NCBI GenBank assembly: GCA_037446915.1
Contig: JBBIHP010000002.1
Span: 27,604 to 91,603 of the forward strand
From: DSXH01 sp037446915
Lineage (GTDB): Bacteria > Bacteroidota > Ignavibacteria > Ignavibacteriales > Melioribacteraceae
Length of the DNA: 64,000 nucleotides
Direction of reading: 5' to 3'
The notes below the pieces were generated by a model, which saw nothing but the letters and a program-made list of their open reading frames with translations, had not been told where the DNA came from and ran no database searches. The number at the start of each line of letters is the position of its first letter. Position 1 is the first letter of the stretch. A program made the position numbers and the translations under genes. Shown in pieces: positions 8,656 through 16,849 of this stretch.

Positions 8656-9444
8656 TTAGCGATCCGAACTACATGGTGTTAACATACTCATTTCCAAATC
8701 GAGTTGACCGGGTATAATTCTATAAAGCCAACCGGCGAAGTAAGGATCTTTTTCTAATAAAGTTATATCGCTTAATATTTTTTGATTGCTCTCAATAATC
8801 CTTCCACTTACTGCAGAATAGAGTTGATTAATTGTACCATCTTCGGCAATTAATTTGACGATTGGTTCGGCTTGATTAATCATCGTGTCGTTTTCCAGGA
8901 ATTCTACGGTTCGAATATTTTCAAGTGTCTTAATAAATATATCGGTCGCCCCAATATTAACCGAACCATCATTCAATTCATTAACCCAGCATGAATATCC
9001 TAACCGGTAATATTTAACCGGACAAGGAACATGCACAATTGAAGTTGTATTTTTGGTTGAAGGATCAGTTAATTCGCCGTATTTAATGCATCTTTTAATA
9101 ACGCTTACTATTTCATCGAATGAAAAAGGTTTGGGGATAAAATCGAGTGCGCCGCTGTAAAGTGAACGGACAGCATTTTCAATTGTAGAGTATCCGGATG
9201 TAATGACAACAGGTGTATCAATATTCTTATTTCTCAATTCATTCAGGAATTGAAAGCCATCCATTCCCGGCATCATAATATCACTAATTATAATTCTGAA
9301 AATTTTCTGGTTGATTTTTAATAGAGCCGACTCAGCATCGAGTGCAAAATCGACTTTATAATTATTTATATCGCAGATTCTTTTAATAGAATCAATAACA
9401 ACCTGCTCGTCGTCAATAATCAATATATCTAATTCTTCTTTCAT
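8656..9444 (-). CDS. Response regulator with degenerate GcvH-like domain (soluble)
   Basis: The 262-residue protein has a receiver domain (about 5-120) with DDE at 11-13, phospho-acceptor D55 in IISDIMMPGMDG and the FIPKPF lysine loop. A GcvH-like domain (about 137-245) follows, recognisable by LGYSCWVNELNDGSVNIGAT, YSAVSGRI and LLEKDPYFAGWLYRI, the last close to the family's C-terminal DPYGxGW motif. The residue at the lipoyl-lysine position is Gly, so the domain has lost its cofactor site. Unlike its neighbour it has no membrane helix. Its start codon directly abuts the kinase stop codon, so it is the kinase's most likely cognate receiver. The role is inferred as non-transcriptional or adaptor signalling tied to the redox state sensed by the kinase. 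Confidence 0.85.
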   Translation of the reverse strand: MKEELDILIIDDEQVVIDSIKRICDINNYKVDFALDAESALLKINQKIFRIIISDIMMPGMDGFQFLNELRNKNIDTPVVITSGYSTIENAVRSLYSGALDFIPKPFSFDEIVSVIKRCIKYGELTDPSTKNTTSIVHVPCPVKYYRLGYSCWVNELNDGSVNIGATDIFIKTLENIRTVEFLENDTMINQAEPIVKLIAEDGTINQLYSAVSGRIIESNQKILSDITLLEKDPYFAGWLYRIIPGQLDLEMSMLTPCSSDR

Positions 9445-11328
9445 CTATACTAACGGTAATTTAATAGAAAATGTTGTTCCTTTACCTACTTCACTTTCAA
9501 CATCAATAGTCCCGTTATGGTTATCAATAATTCCCCATACTATTGCCAGACCAAGTCCAGTTCCTTTTTGACCTTTTGTTGAAAAGAAAGGTTCAAAAAG
9601 TTTAGAAATATTTTCTTGAGGAATTCCGCATCCCGAATCTTTAATTTTTATTTCAACAAATTGTCTGTCACCACCAAGGTCAATAAATTCCCATTTTTGC
9701 CAGTTATCATTAAATGATGCGCAACCAGCTAAATAACCCTGATTAGGAATTGTAATTTTATAAACCGGTCCGCCGCACTCCGGGCATTTTTCATTTTTAT
9801 CAATTAACGAGATATCGCACGTTGGGCAATTTAAACTGATCGAACTGTTCTTTGATAAGTTGATTCCGAAGAAATGCCTGTTGTTGCCATACACAGGATC
9901 CAGGTTCATAAATCCTTCAACTCCATTCGATTTTATCTTTAGTTGAATTGAAGGAAGTCCGCCGATTTTAAATTCCTTGTAAATAAGATTATGGTTTTTT
10001 AAACAGACGGCAGATTTAATTTGTGTATTTCCTTTTGGCGGTAAACTTGTAAGGTTCGTTTTAATATCGATTGAACCGCCTTCGGTACCGATTGCATCTA
10101 TTGAATTAAGAAGGAGATTTAAACAAACCTGTTGTATCTGGTTTGCATCAGCAATTACTTTTGGAATCTTTTCATTAAGCTCTGTTGAAAGATTGATTCT
10201 ACTATACTTTAATTGATTGTTAACCACACTTATTGCCCGCTTTATAACTTCGTTTATATCAACCTGATGTTTTTTAGGAGTGGATTGCCGGGCAAAATCG
10301 AGAAGACCTTTAACAATTTCTCTGCTTCGCATTGTCTCTCTAACTATAACATTCAAATCCTCTTGCATCTGCGGATTGTCTTTAGTCCGTTTTAGTAAGA
10401 AGCTGCTGTAAGTTAAAACTCCGGTAAGGGGATTGTTAATTTCATGAGCAACACCGGCGGCAAGTCTTCCGAGGGATGCCATTTTATCAGACTGCACAAG
10501 TTGAAGTCTTGTTTCATCTAAACGGCTTATCATCTTATTAAATGATTTAGCAAGATAACCAAGTTCGTCATTTCCTAAATCGGTTATAGCATAATTAAGA
10601 TTTCCTAACGCAACCTCGTTTGTAGCATTAACTAATTCTTTAACGGGTTTGTCAATCCATTTTTTTACAAATAAGCCGATGATAAGACCAATAGAAATTA
10701 CAGATACTATTGCAAATAAAAAAACACGCATTTGATTCTCTTGTAATTGCTTGTCAATTGCTTGAAGTGAAATGCTTACATCGAGAACTCCAAGTACAGT
10801 AGCTTCTTTTGAATGAGCATGACAATCAGATTGCCAGCAAGATTTTTCGTTGTAAATCGGATTTACAATTCCCATTATTCGTGTAGAATCCGGATGAAGC
10901 TTGAATATTCGGGTTCTATCTTTCATAGAGAGTTTTTCAAGAGGTTTGTTCTCTGCGTGACACGCATAACAGCTTTCTGCTTTCTTATCTAACATTTGTC
11001 CAATTTCGTCTTGTTTCCTCGAGTAAATAATCATTCCTTCTTTGTTGAGTATCCTAACATCATATATTGTAGGATCTTTTCCAATTGTCATTATTGTTTC
11101 TTGAATCTGTTCCCGCTCATTAAACAACATACTGTATCGTGTACTATTCTTTACTGTCTCGCTTAATTGGTTTGCATGTCTTTCAACTTCCGAAAGCAAT
11201 ACATCATTCTGCGATTTAATGTTGAAGTATGAATATACGCCAATAATTACAACCGCTGTAAAACTTACTACGATTGTAAGTTTAAGACCTATTCTTTTAT
11301 AAATCCCTATTTCATTCAATCCTTTCAT
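9445..11328 (-). CDS. Haem-c-type sensor histidine kinase with zinc ribbon inside its ATPase domain
   Basis: The 627-residue kinase has a transmembrane helix at about 14-36, a periplasmic sensor (37-200) and a second helix (about 201-222). HAMP (223-275), HisKA with H295 in GVAHEINNP, and a HATPase domain follow. The sensor carries two haem-c attachment motifs: CYACH (120-124) and an expanded CWQSDCH (164-170). The ATPase domain has its N box (NQIQQVCLNLLLNS, about 397-410), then an insert of roughly 130 residues containing CPTC (501-504) and CPEC (515-518), before the D box (D564, DSGCGIP) and GTGLGLAI. The paired Cys form a probable rubredoxin-like or zinc-ribbon knuckle. It sits between the 13-haem cytochrome gene (1 nt away) and two response regulators, so it probably reports periplasmic redox state. 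Haem loading and metal binding are inferred from motifs. Confidence 0.87.
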   Translation of the reverse strand: MKGLNEIGIYKRIGLKLTIVVSFTAVVIIGVYSYFNIKSQNDVLLSEVERHANQLSETVKNSTRYSMLFNEREQIQETIMTIGKDPTIYDVRILNKEGMIIYSRKQDEIGQMLDKKAESCYACHAENKPLEKLSMKDRTRIFKLHPDSTRIMGIVNPIYNEKSCWQSDCHAHSKEATVLGVLDVSISLQAIDKQLQENQMRVFLFAIVSVISIGLIIGLFVKKWIDKPVKELVNATNEVALGNLNYAITDLGNDELGYLAKSFNKMISRLDETRLQLVQSDKMASLGRLAAGVAHEINNPLTGVLTYSSFLLKRTKDNPQMQEDLNVIVRETMRSREIVKGLLDFARQSTPKKHQVDINEVIKRAISVVNNQLKYSRINLSTELNEKIPKVIADANQIQQVCLNLLLNSIDAIGTEGGSIDIKTNLTSLPPKGNTQIKSAVCLKNHNLIYKEFKIGGLPSIQLKIKSNGVEGFMNLDPVYGNNRHFFGINLSKNSSISLNCPTCDISLIDKNEKCPECGGPVYKITIPNQGYLAGCASFNDNWQKWEFIDLGGDRQFVEIKIKDSGCGIPQENISKLFEPFFSTKGQKGTGLGLAIVWGIIDNHNGTIDVESEVGKGTTFSIKLPLV

Positions 11329-11329
11329 A

Positions 11330-12451
11330 TTACCGCTTTATTAATTTGCCCGGTAAATTTTTAGGATATGTTAAATCGTCATGGCAATCGGTACAGGTTG
11401 GATTTGCATAAGATTTATCTTTATGGCAGCTCTCGCAATCCAATTCGCCGTGTGTCTCGTTTAATGCTAATCCGGTTTTTTTATGATCGAAATTATTCCA
11501 GCTCCATGTACCATGGCAAGTAACACAATCTTTGTTTAACCCTATGAATTTAGCAGGAGTAGTATGACACCTTGCACAGTTTAATCTGGAATGGAATTTT
11601 GAAAGGTCGAAACCTGTAGAAATCTTGTGGTTAAATGGTCCAGCTTCTTTGTTAGAATGGCATTTGTTACAATCCGATTTAACTTCATGACAGCTGGAAC
11701 ATTTTTTATGTTGTTCCGCAAAGGATTTTTTAATTTCTGCCGGTTTCTTTATTTGTGAATGACACTTTGTGCAGCTTTCATTAGAATGGCATTGTGAACA
11801 TTCTAATCCAAACAAATTGGTATGATCGTTATGAAAAAAAGTAACAAACTTCCCTTTATCTGTTTTTGTGTTGAAGGAAATTTTTTCAGGTACTTTTATT
11901 TCGGGATGAATTCTTTTCGATTTTTCATCTTTTACTTTAACAGGTTTTGAAACAGCTTTTTCTTTAACAACATGGCAATCGTTACAATCGGTTTTACCGC
12001 TCCAGGATCTGTGGCAATTCATACATAGCTGGTGGTAAGCACCTTTTAGATCCGGTTTTGTAATATCGGCTCTTTTTCTTGTGGTCTTATGACAGTCCGA
12101 ACAACCTATAACATTACCGGGAGGATTATAGTGATGGCATGTTCTGCAACCCCCCGTCATATCAGCCATCTCCGCATGAGCTAAATGTGAGAACTTGACC
12201 GGCGCATAAATATCTGTATCGCGTAGTTTATCTATTACTATAATTCTCGGTCCTTCTTCCGGCTTCTGATCGATTCTTATTAAACTTTCGCGCGGACAGG
12301 GTTTTAAACAAGGATTTTCTTTTGTGGGGATGTTGCATGAATGACAATTTGAGCATGTTAAATTTAGGTTAGCGTGGGCGCTATTTAATTTAGTCTGGCT
12401 CTGAATTAATATTGGAGCTAAGAATAAAATTATTATTATTAATTTTTTCAT
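11330..12451 (-). CDS. Thirteen-haem c-type cytochrome (partner of NrfD and Fe-S subunits)
   Basis: The 373-residue protein has a Sec signal (residues 1-19) and thirteen CXXCH motifs, the first CSNCH at 33-37 and the last CTDCH near 355. There is an additional Cys-rich stretch after the first haem (CNIP...CLKPCP). A low-haem, Lys/Pro-rich linker near residues 165-205 separates an N-terminal group of five haems from a C-terminal group of eight. Its ATG overlaps the stop of the NrfD-like gene by 4 nt (ATGA), so the two are translationally coupled. Together with the upstream Fe-S and NrfD subunits it forms a three-part quinol:cytochrome module like Geobacter CbcVWX or the cytochrome-NrfD cores of Qrc-like complexes. 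It is probably the periplasmic electron acceptor of the complex. Confidence 0.87.
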   Translation of the reverse strand: MKKLIIIILFLAPILIQSQTKLNSAHANLNLTCSNCHSCNIPTKENPCLKPCPRESLIRIDQKPEEGPRIIVIDKLRDTDIYAPVKFSHLAHAEMADMTGGCRTCHHYNPPGNVIGCSDCHKTTRKRADITKPDLKGAYHQLCMNCHRSWSGKTDCNDCHVVKEKAVSKPVKVKDEKSKRIHPEIKVPEKISFNTKTDKGKFVTFFHNDHTNLFGLECSQCHSNESCTKCHSQIKKPAEIKKSFAEQHKKCSSCHEVKSDCNKCHSNKEAGPFNHKISTGFDLSKFHSRLNCARCHTTPAKFIGLNKDCVTCHGTWSWNNFDHKKTGLALNETHGELDCESCHKDKSYANPTCTDCHDDLTYPKNLPGKLIKR

Positions 12452-13689
12452 GACAATACACTCCTTATTGAGAACTTTGCTTTCGTACCGGAATGCTGCG
12501 GAACACTTACAATTGGGAATATCATTACAAAAGCTCTAAACAATAAAATCTCCAGGGCTATGAAACCAGCTGTTACAGAAATTTCTCCAATAGAAGGGAA
12601 ATAACTCTGGAATACATAAGGAGGATTGTATGCAACAATAAAATTATTCAGTCTATTTAAGAAGACACCAAAAATTACAAGGAATGCCGCAATACTTAAA
12701 CCCATTGGCGATTTCTGAATTTGCGGCGAAAGAAAGAGTCGTAATGGAACAACAACACCAATTACTATCTCAATAACAAACATAACACTTGCAGTATTGA
12801 ACTCAGTTAAATAAACAAATGTCTGTCTAATTACCATATCACCTAATTTAAAAGAAAGATAGATACCAAGTAATGGTGCTACCATACTTCCAAGGTTTGC
12901 CATAATATTTGTCTCGGGTTTCAAACCAAATGATTTTGATGTTAGATAGGATTCAAATATAACCATAGGGAAACCAACAGACATTGCTGAGAGCAAGAAT
13001 AATAATGGAAGTATTGGAGTCTGCCATAGTGGATGCATTTTAGGTCCGGCAATTATCATTAAAGTTCCAAGCGAAGACTGATGTAAGCAGGAGAGAACTA
13101 CACCGGCAATAATAAAAATAAACATTGTTTTATCAAGACCTCTATCCAATGCTCTTAATAATTTATCAAGAGATACATTAAATCTTTTAAAAAACCCCGG
13201 AAGGTTTACTCTTCCTATAAACCGTTCGGTTACAATGGGAAGGAATTCAATATACAGGACTGTCAGATAAATCATAACGCACATGCCTACTTCAAAGAGG
13301 GCAGAGTTTCCATTCCACATAATTAGTGGATGCCATATGTAGTAGTATCGTCCTAAATCAATTCCAACGCTTACAGCAACAAATGTATAGCCCAGCATTG
13401 CCGTAAGTAAAGCCGGACGGGTTATTAAATGGTATTCTTCCTTGTGCATAATATGACCAAGTGCCGCAGTAGTAAATCCACCGGCAGCAAGTGCAACTCC
13501 GGCTGCTACATCAATACCAATCCAAATTCCCCATGGAAATTCATTCGATAGATTTGTAACAGCTCCTATTCCAAATATCAATCTTGCTAATACAAATAAC
13601 AAACCTATTGCTGCAATAACTGCAATAACTATAACAGTAGGAGTAAAATATTTTCTTGGTAGAGGTACAGGTTTCATATTTTCACTCAT
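12448..13689 (-). CDS. NrfD/HybB-family integral membrane quinol-interacting subunit
   Basis: The 413-residue protein is almost wholly hydrophobic, with about ten transmembrane helices. It has the HybB/NrfD layout (FPWGIWIGIDVAAGVALAAGGF early; YIWHPLIMWN, LSCLHQSSLGTL and GFPMVIFESYLTSK in the middle), close to the hydrogenase-2 cytochrome b-type subunit HybB. Family members exchange electrons with menaquinone and hand them to a partner ferredoxin-like subunit; they bind no haem themselves. The gene overlaps the Fe-S gene upstream by 8 nt and the 13-haem cytochrome gene downstream by 4 nt, so the three subunits are expected to be made together. No hydrogenase or molybdopterin subunit lies in the window, so the partner enzyme is the cytochrome rather than a catalytic subunit. 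Confidence 0.88.
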   Translation of the reverse strand: MSENMKPVPLPRKYFTPTVIVIAVIAAIGLLFVLARLIFGIGAVTNLSNEFPWGIWIGIDVAAGVALAAGGFTTAALGHIMHKEEYHLITRPALLTAMLGYTFVAVSVGIDLGRYYYIWHPLIMWNGNSALFEVGMCVMIYLTVLYIEFLPIVTERFIGRVNLPGFFKRFNVSLDKLLRALDRGLDKTMFIFIIAGVVLSCLHQSSLGTLMIIAGPKMHPLWQTPILPLLFLLSAMSVGFPMVIFESYLTSKSFGLKPETNIMANLGSMVAPLLGIYLSFKLGDMVIRQTFVYLTEFNTASVMFVIEIVIGVVVPLRLFLSPQIQKSPMGLSIAAFLVIFGVFLNRLNNFIVAYNPPYVFQSYFPSIGEISVTAGFIALEILLFRAFVMIFPIVSVPQHSGTKAKFSIRSVLS

Positions 13690-14599
13690 GATGTACCTCC
13701 TTATTTTTATTTGATTCAGCTTTCTTTTTATTAATCCACATTACCCCGCCAAGCAAAGCATATAGAGCAACCGGAGGAACGAAGTAAGCAAATATTCCAT
13801 GTTGAATTGCTTCACTTACACCCGGTGCTGTATTGGTACCTAATTTTGGAAATTGGAGTTCGTGAAAATCCTTACTTGCCAAATAGAGCCAGCTTGTTCC
13901 TCCAACTTCAAATTCTCCATAAACGTGGTTGATGTAACGATCCGGGTAAAGACTTATTTTTTGATGTGCCAGTTCAATTACCGACTTTCTTGTTCCGTAG
14001 GTTAAAACTTCCATCGGACAAATTTCCACGCAAGCTGGAAGCTTACCTTCTTTAGTACGATCAAAACAGAAATCGCATTTACGAATATCGGGATGCCATG
14101 CTTTCTCGAACTCAAATGCCGGAATCTGGAATGGACAAGCTACCATACAATAACGGCAGCCAATGCATTTATCGGTATCCCAGATAACCGAGCCGTTTTC
14201 CTCTTTTGAAAATGCTCCAACGATGCATGCCGATACACAAGCTGGTTTATCACAATGCATGCATTGTACTTTTACATTAATTGGAAATTGTTCAGTTTCT
14301 TTTGGCAGGTATTCATTCACAATTGTTAATGCTTTTGCATCTGGTCTTCTCATTTTATCGAAAACGGTTCTGTCATCATAGCTTTCAATCGGTTGTGTCG
14401 GTAAGTCGTGTGCAGTTTTACAGGCCCATTCACATTTTCTGCATCCAATACATACAGTAGTATCAATAAGCACTCCCATCCTGTTTTCATCTAATACATA
14501 TTTAGGTCCGGCTTTTACAGACTTTGTAGAAAGACCTGTAATTCCAGCTCCAATAAGTGCAGAAGTTTTTAGGAATTTCCTTCTAGATTCATTAATCAT
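13682..14599 (-). CDS. Tat-exported four-cluster ferredoxin subunit (HybA/NrfC/PsrB-like)
   Basis: The start is placed at 14599 because a perfect GGAGGT lies 4 nt before that ATG; the upstream in-frame ATG (14611) overlaps this site. The 305-residue product begins with a twin-arginine signal (SRRKFLKTSALIGAGITG). Four Cys clusters follow: CIGCRKCEWAC, CMHCDKPACVSAC, CIGCRYCMVAC and CDFCFDRTKEGKLPACVEIC, the pattern of four [4Fe-4S] centres in the DmsB/PsrB/HybA family. A C-terminal transmembrane helix (FAYFVPPVALYALLGGVMWI) anchors it, as in HybA. It is the first gene of the locus, just downstream of a palindrome, and overlaps the NrfD-like gene. It should relay electrons between quinone-bound NrfD and the 13-haem cytochrome. 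Confidence 0.9.
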   Translation of the reverse strand: MINESRRKFLKTSALIGAGITGLSTKSVKAGPKYVLDENRMGVLIDTTVCIGCRKCEWACKTAHDLPTQPIESYDDRTVFDKMRRPDAKALTIVNEYLPKETEQFPINVKVQCMHCDKPACVSACIVGAFSKEENGSVIWDTDKCIGCRYCMVACPFQIPAFEFEKAWHPDIRKCDFCFDRTKEGKLPACVEICPMEVLTYGTRKSVIELAHQKISLYPDRYINHVYGEFEVGGTSWLYLASKDFHELQFPKLGTNTAPGVSEAIQHGIFAYFVPPVALYALLGGVMWINKKKAESNKNKEVHHE

Positions 14600-14603
14600 A
14601 TAC

Positions 14604-14609
14604 ACCTCC
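14604..14609 (-). promoter_or_regulatory. Ribosome binding site that fixes the start of the Fe-S subunit
   Basis: The minus-strand GGAGGT lies 4 nt before the ATG at 14599. It decides the start of the first gene of the electron-transfer locus and makes the ATG at 14611, five codons upstream, unlikely. Confidence 0.8.
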
Positions 14610-14615
14610 ATAGGT

Positions 14616-14637
14616 TGTAAACTAATTTTAGTTTACA
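14616..14637. promoter_or_regulatory. Perfect 22-bp palindrome, candidate operator
   Basis: The arms TGTAAACTAA and TTAGTTTACA are exact reverse complements separated by TT. The site lies 7 nt upstream of the Shine-Dalgarno of the Fe-S subunit gene and about 150 nt from the divergent aromatic-synthesis gene, so it could control either. It could bind a dimeric regulator. As RNA it would form a 9-bp hairpin with no T run after it, so it is not a terminator. The regulator is unknown. Confidence 0.55.
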
Positions 14638-14785
14638 CTGATTTGATTAATTGGAGTTTATTATCCATTTCTAACTTACAATTTTAAGAGATGTTTGTCA
14701 ATTTAAAGCTGTAAGAATGAGATTCTCGGTTATGTTATTGATTTTTTTTATCTTCATTCCCCAAATTCATTATCAAATATATCTT

Positions 14786-16837
14786 ATGGCCAAAAAAGGA
14801 ATAAAAAATATTGAGCAACTGAGAAAGCTTATTAATAATGTAGACGAAAATATTTTAAAGATGCTTTCGAAAAGGAGAGAACTTAGTAAAGACGTAATTC
14901 TTACGAAAGAAACTACTAAAAGCCCAATAAGAGATCAATCGAGAGAAGCAGAACTCCTAAAACGAATTATAAGAATTGGTAAGAAAGAGGGTTTGGATTC
15001 TACTTACATTTCAAAGATCTTCTATGAAATAATAGAAGATTCGGTCAGGTTGCAGCAGAAATATGTTCAAGCAAATCCATCAGGTTCGGAAAGAAAAAAA
15101 ATATTAACGGTTGCAATTCAGGGTATTGAAGGTTCTTATAGTTATCTTGCTGCTAAAAAATATTTCTCTGCATCAAAGACAAAGTTCAAATTTGTTTTTA
15201 AGAATAGGTTTGATGAAGTAATTGCTTCGGTCGAAAAAGGGGAATCTGATCTTGCCGTTCTTCCAATCGAAAATACAACATCAGGAGGAATTAACGAAGT
15301 ATACGACCTTCTTTTACATACATCGCTTTCAATTGTTGGTGAAGAAAAATATAAAGTAAACCATTGCCTGGTTGGTATTCAGGATATAAAGCTTGAGAAA
15401 ATAAAAAAGATTTATGCACACTACCAGGCAGCTACTCAATGCAGTAAATTTATTGAAAACATTCCTAATGCTTCAATTGAATATTTTATTGATACTGCGA
15501 TGTCGGTTCAGAAAGTTAAGGAGGAAAACAATCCTTACTTTACAGCAATTGCAAGTGAAGAAGCCGCAAAATTGTTCGGACTAAAAATTTTGATCCGCAA
15601 TATTGCAAATCAAAAAGAGAATTACACAAGATTTTTAGTTGCTTCAAGAAAACCACAGATAGTTGATAAGAGAATACCATGTAAGACTTCAATAGTAATG
15701 GCAACATCTCAAATACCCGGTTCCCTTGTAGAAGCGTTGAGTGTATTTAAAAAGAACAACATCAATCTTACTAAACTTGAATCGAGACCTATTATAGGAA
15801 ATGTTTGGGAAGAAATGTTTTACCTCGATTTTGAAGGGAACATACAGGATGAATCAATTCAGAAATTACTGGATGAATTCGGTCGTTATGTTCGCTTTAT
15901 GAAAGTGCTGGGCAGTTATCCCTCCCAGGAATTAGTAAGAACAAAACTTGAACCCGGTAAAATTGATCTTTTAAATACTCCCAATATTGAATTGACAAAA
16001 GAAGAAGTAGTTAATGAAACTCCTCAAATAATATTCAAGAAAAATAAAAGTTACCGGTTAGCAAGCAGAGAATACAAAAAAGAGGATACGATAATAAAAG
16101 TGCGCGATGTACTTATTGGCGGTAACAACTTTGTTGTAATTGCTGGTCCCTGTTCAGTTGAATCCAAAGAAATGATACTTGAATGTGCACAGGAAGTAAA
16201 GGAATACGGCGGACATATTTTACGAGGCGGATGTTTTAAACCGAGAACATCTCCTTACAGTTTTCAGGGATTAGGACTTGATGCACTTGATGATCTAACA
16301 CAAGCCGGAAAGTATTACGAAATGCCGGTTGTTACAGAAGTACTCGATACCCCTTTTGTTTCTATGGTAGCTAAGACTGCAGATATATTACAAATAGGCG
16401 CACGCAACATGCAGAATTTTGCTTTACTTAAAGAGGTGGGCAAAACACAGCGACCGATTTTATTAAAGCGCGGAATAATGGCTTCTATCGATGAATTATT
16501 AAACGCGGCAGAATATATTTTATCCCAGGGTAACCGCCAGGTAATTTTATGTGAACGCGGTATTCGAACATTTGAAACCGCAACAAGAAACACGCTTGAT
16601 ATAAGTGCAATCCCTGTGCTTAAAGAGCTTACACACTTACCGATTATCGTTGATCCATCTCATGCAATCGGTCAGCGTGATAAAGTGGCACCTCTTGCAA
16701 AAGCTGCAAAGATAGTAGGTGCTCATGGTATAATGATTGAAATTCATCCAGATCCAGAAAAAGCATTAAGCGATGGAGAACAATCACTCTATTTTAATCA
16801 GTATGAAACTTTGATGAAGGAATTATCGAATTTGTAA
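14786..16837 (+). CDS. Trifunctional chorismate mutase / prephenate dehydratase / DAHP synthase
   Basis: The start is taken at 14786 (MAKKGIKNIEQLRKLI, 683 aa). An ATG at 14717 would add 23 hydrophobic residues not expected in a cytosolic enzyme. Three units are visible. An AroQ-type chorismate mutase occupies about 1-95 (RKLINNVDENILKMLSKRRE). Prephenate dehydratase follows at about 105-285 (LPIENTTSGGINEVYD, catalytic NYTRFLVAS) with an ACT domain at about 300-370 (LTKLESRPI). A type I-beta DAHP synthase fills about 430-683 (VIAGPCSVES, RGGCFKPRTSPYSFQG, IIVDPSHAIG). It covers the entry step of the shikimate pathway and the steps from chorismate to phenylpyruvate, and the ACT domain suggests Phe feedback. 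Mutase-dehydratase and mutase-DAHP synthase fusions are well known; all three in one chain is less usual. Confidence 0.9.
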   Translation: MAKKGIKNIEQLRKLINNVDENILKMLSKRRELSKDVILTKETTKSPIRDQSREAELLKRIIRIGKKEGLDSTYISKIFYEIIEDSVRLQQKYVQANPSGSERKKILTVAIQGIEGSYSYLAAKKYFSASKTKFKFVFKNRFDEVIASVEKGESDLAVLPIENTTSGGINEVYDLLLHTSLSIVGEEKYKVNHCLVGIQDIKLEKIKKIYAHYQAATQCSKFIENIPNASIEYFIDTAMSVQKVKEENNPYFTAIASEEAAKLFGLKILIRNIANQKENYTRFLVASRKPQIVDKRIPCKTSIVMATSQIPGSLVEALSVFKKNNINLTKLESRPIIGNVWEEMFYLDFEGNIQDESIQKLLDEFGRYVRFMKVLGSYPSQELVRTKLEPGKIDLLNTPNIELTKEEVVNETPQIIFKKNKSYRLASREYKKEDTIIKVRDVLIGGNNFVVIAGPCSVESKEMILECAQEVKEYGGHILRGGCFKPRTSPYSFQGLGLDALDDLTQAGKYYEMPVVTEVLDTPFVSMVAKTADILQIGARNMQNFALLKEVGKTQRPILLKRGIMASIDELLNAAEYILSQGNRQVILCERGIRTFETATRNTLDISAIPVLKELTHLPIIVDPSHAIGQRDKVAPLAKAAKIVGAHGIMIEIHPDPEKALSDGEQSLYFNQYETLMKELSNL

Positions 16838-16849
16838 TTACTATTATAG

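Noticed and set aside
8041..9050. Functional lipoyl-bearing glycine cleavage H protein
   Set aside because: The lipoyl lysine is replaced by Asn or Gly in both copies, and no gcvT or gcvP lies nearby.
14616..14637. TyrR box (TGTAAA-N6-TTTACA) for the aromatic synthesis gene
   Set aside because: The half-sites fit but the spacing is 10 nt rather than 6, and TyrR is not known from this lineage.
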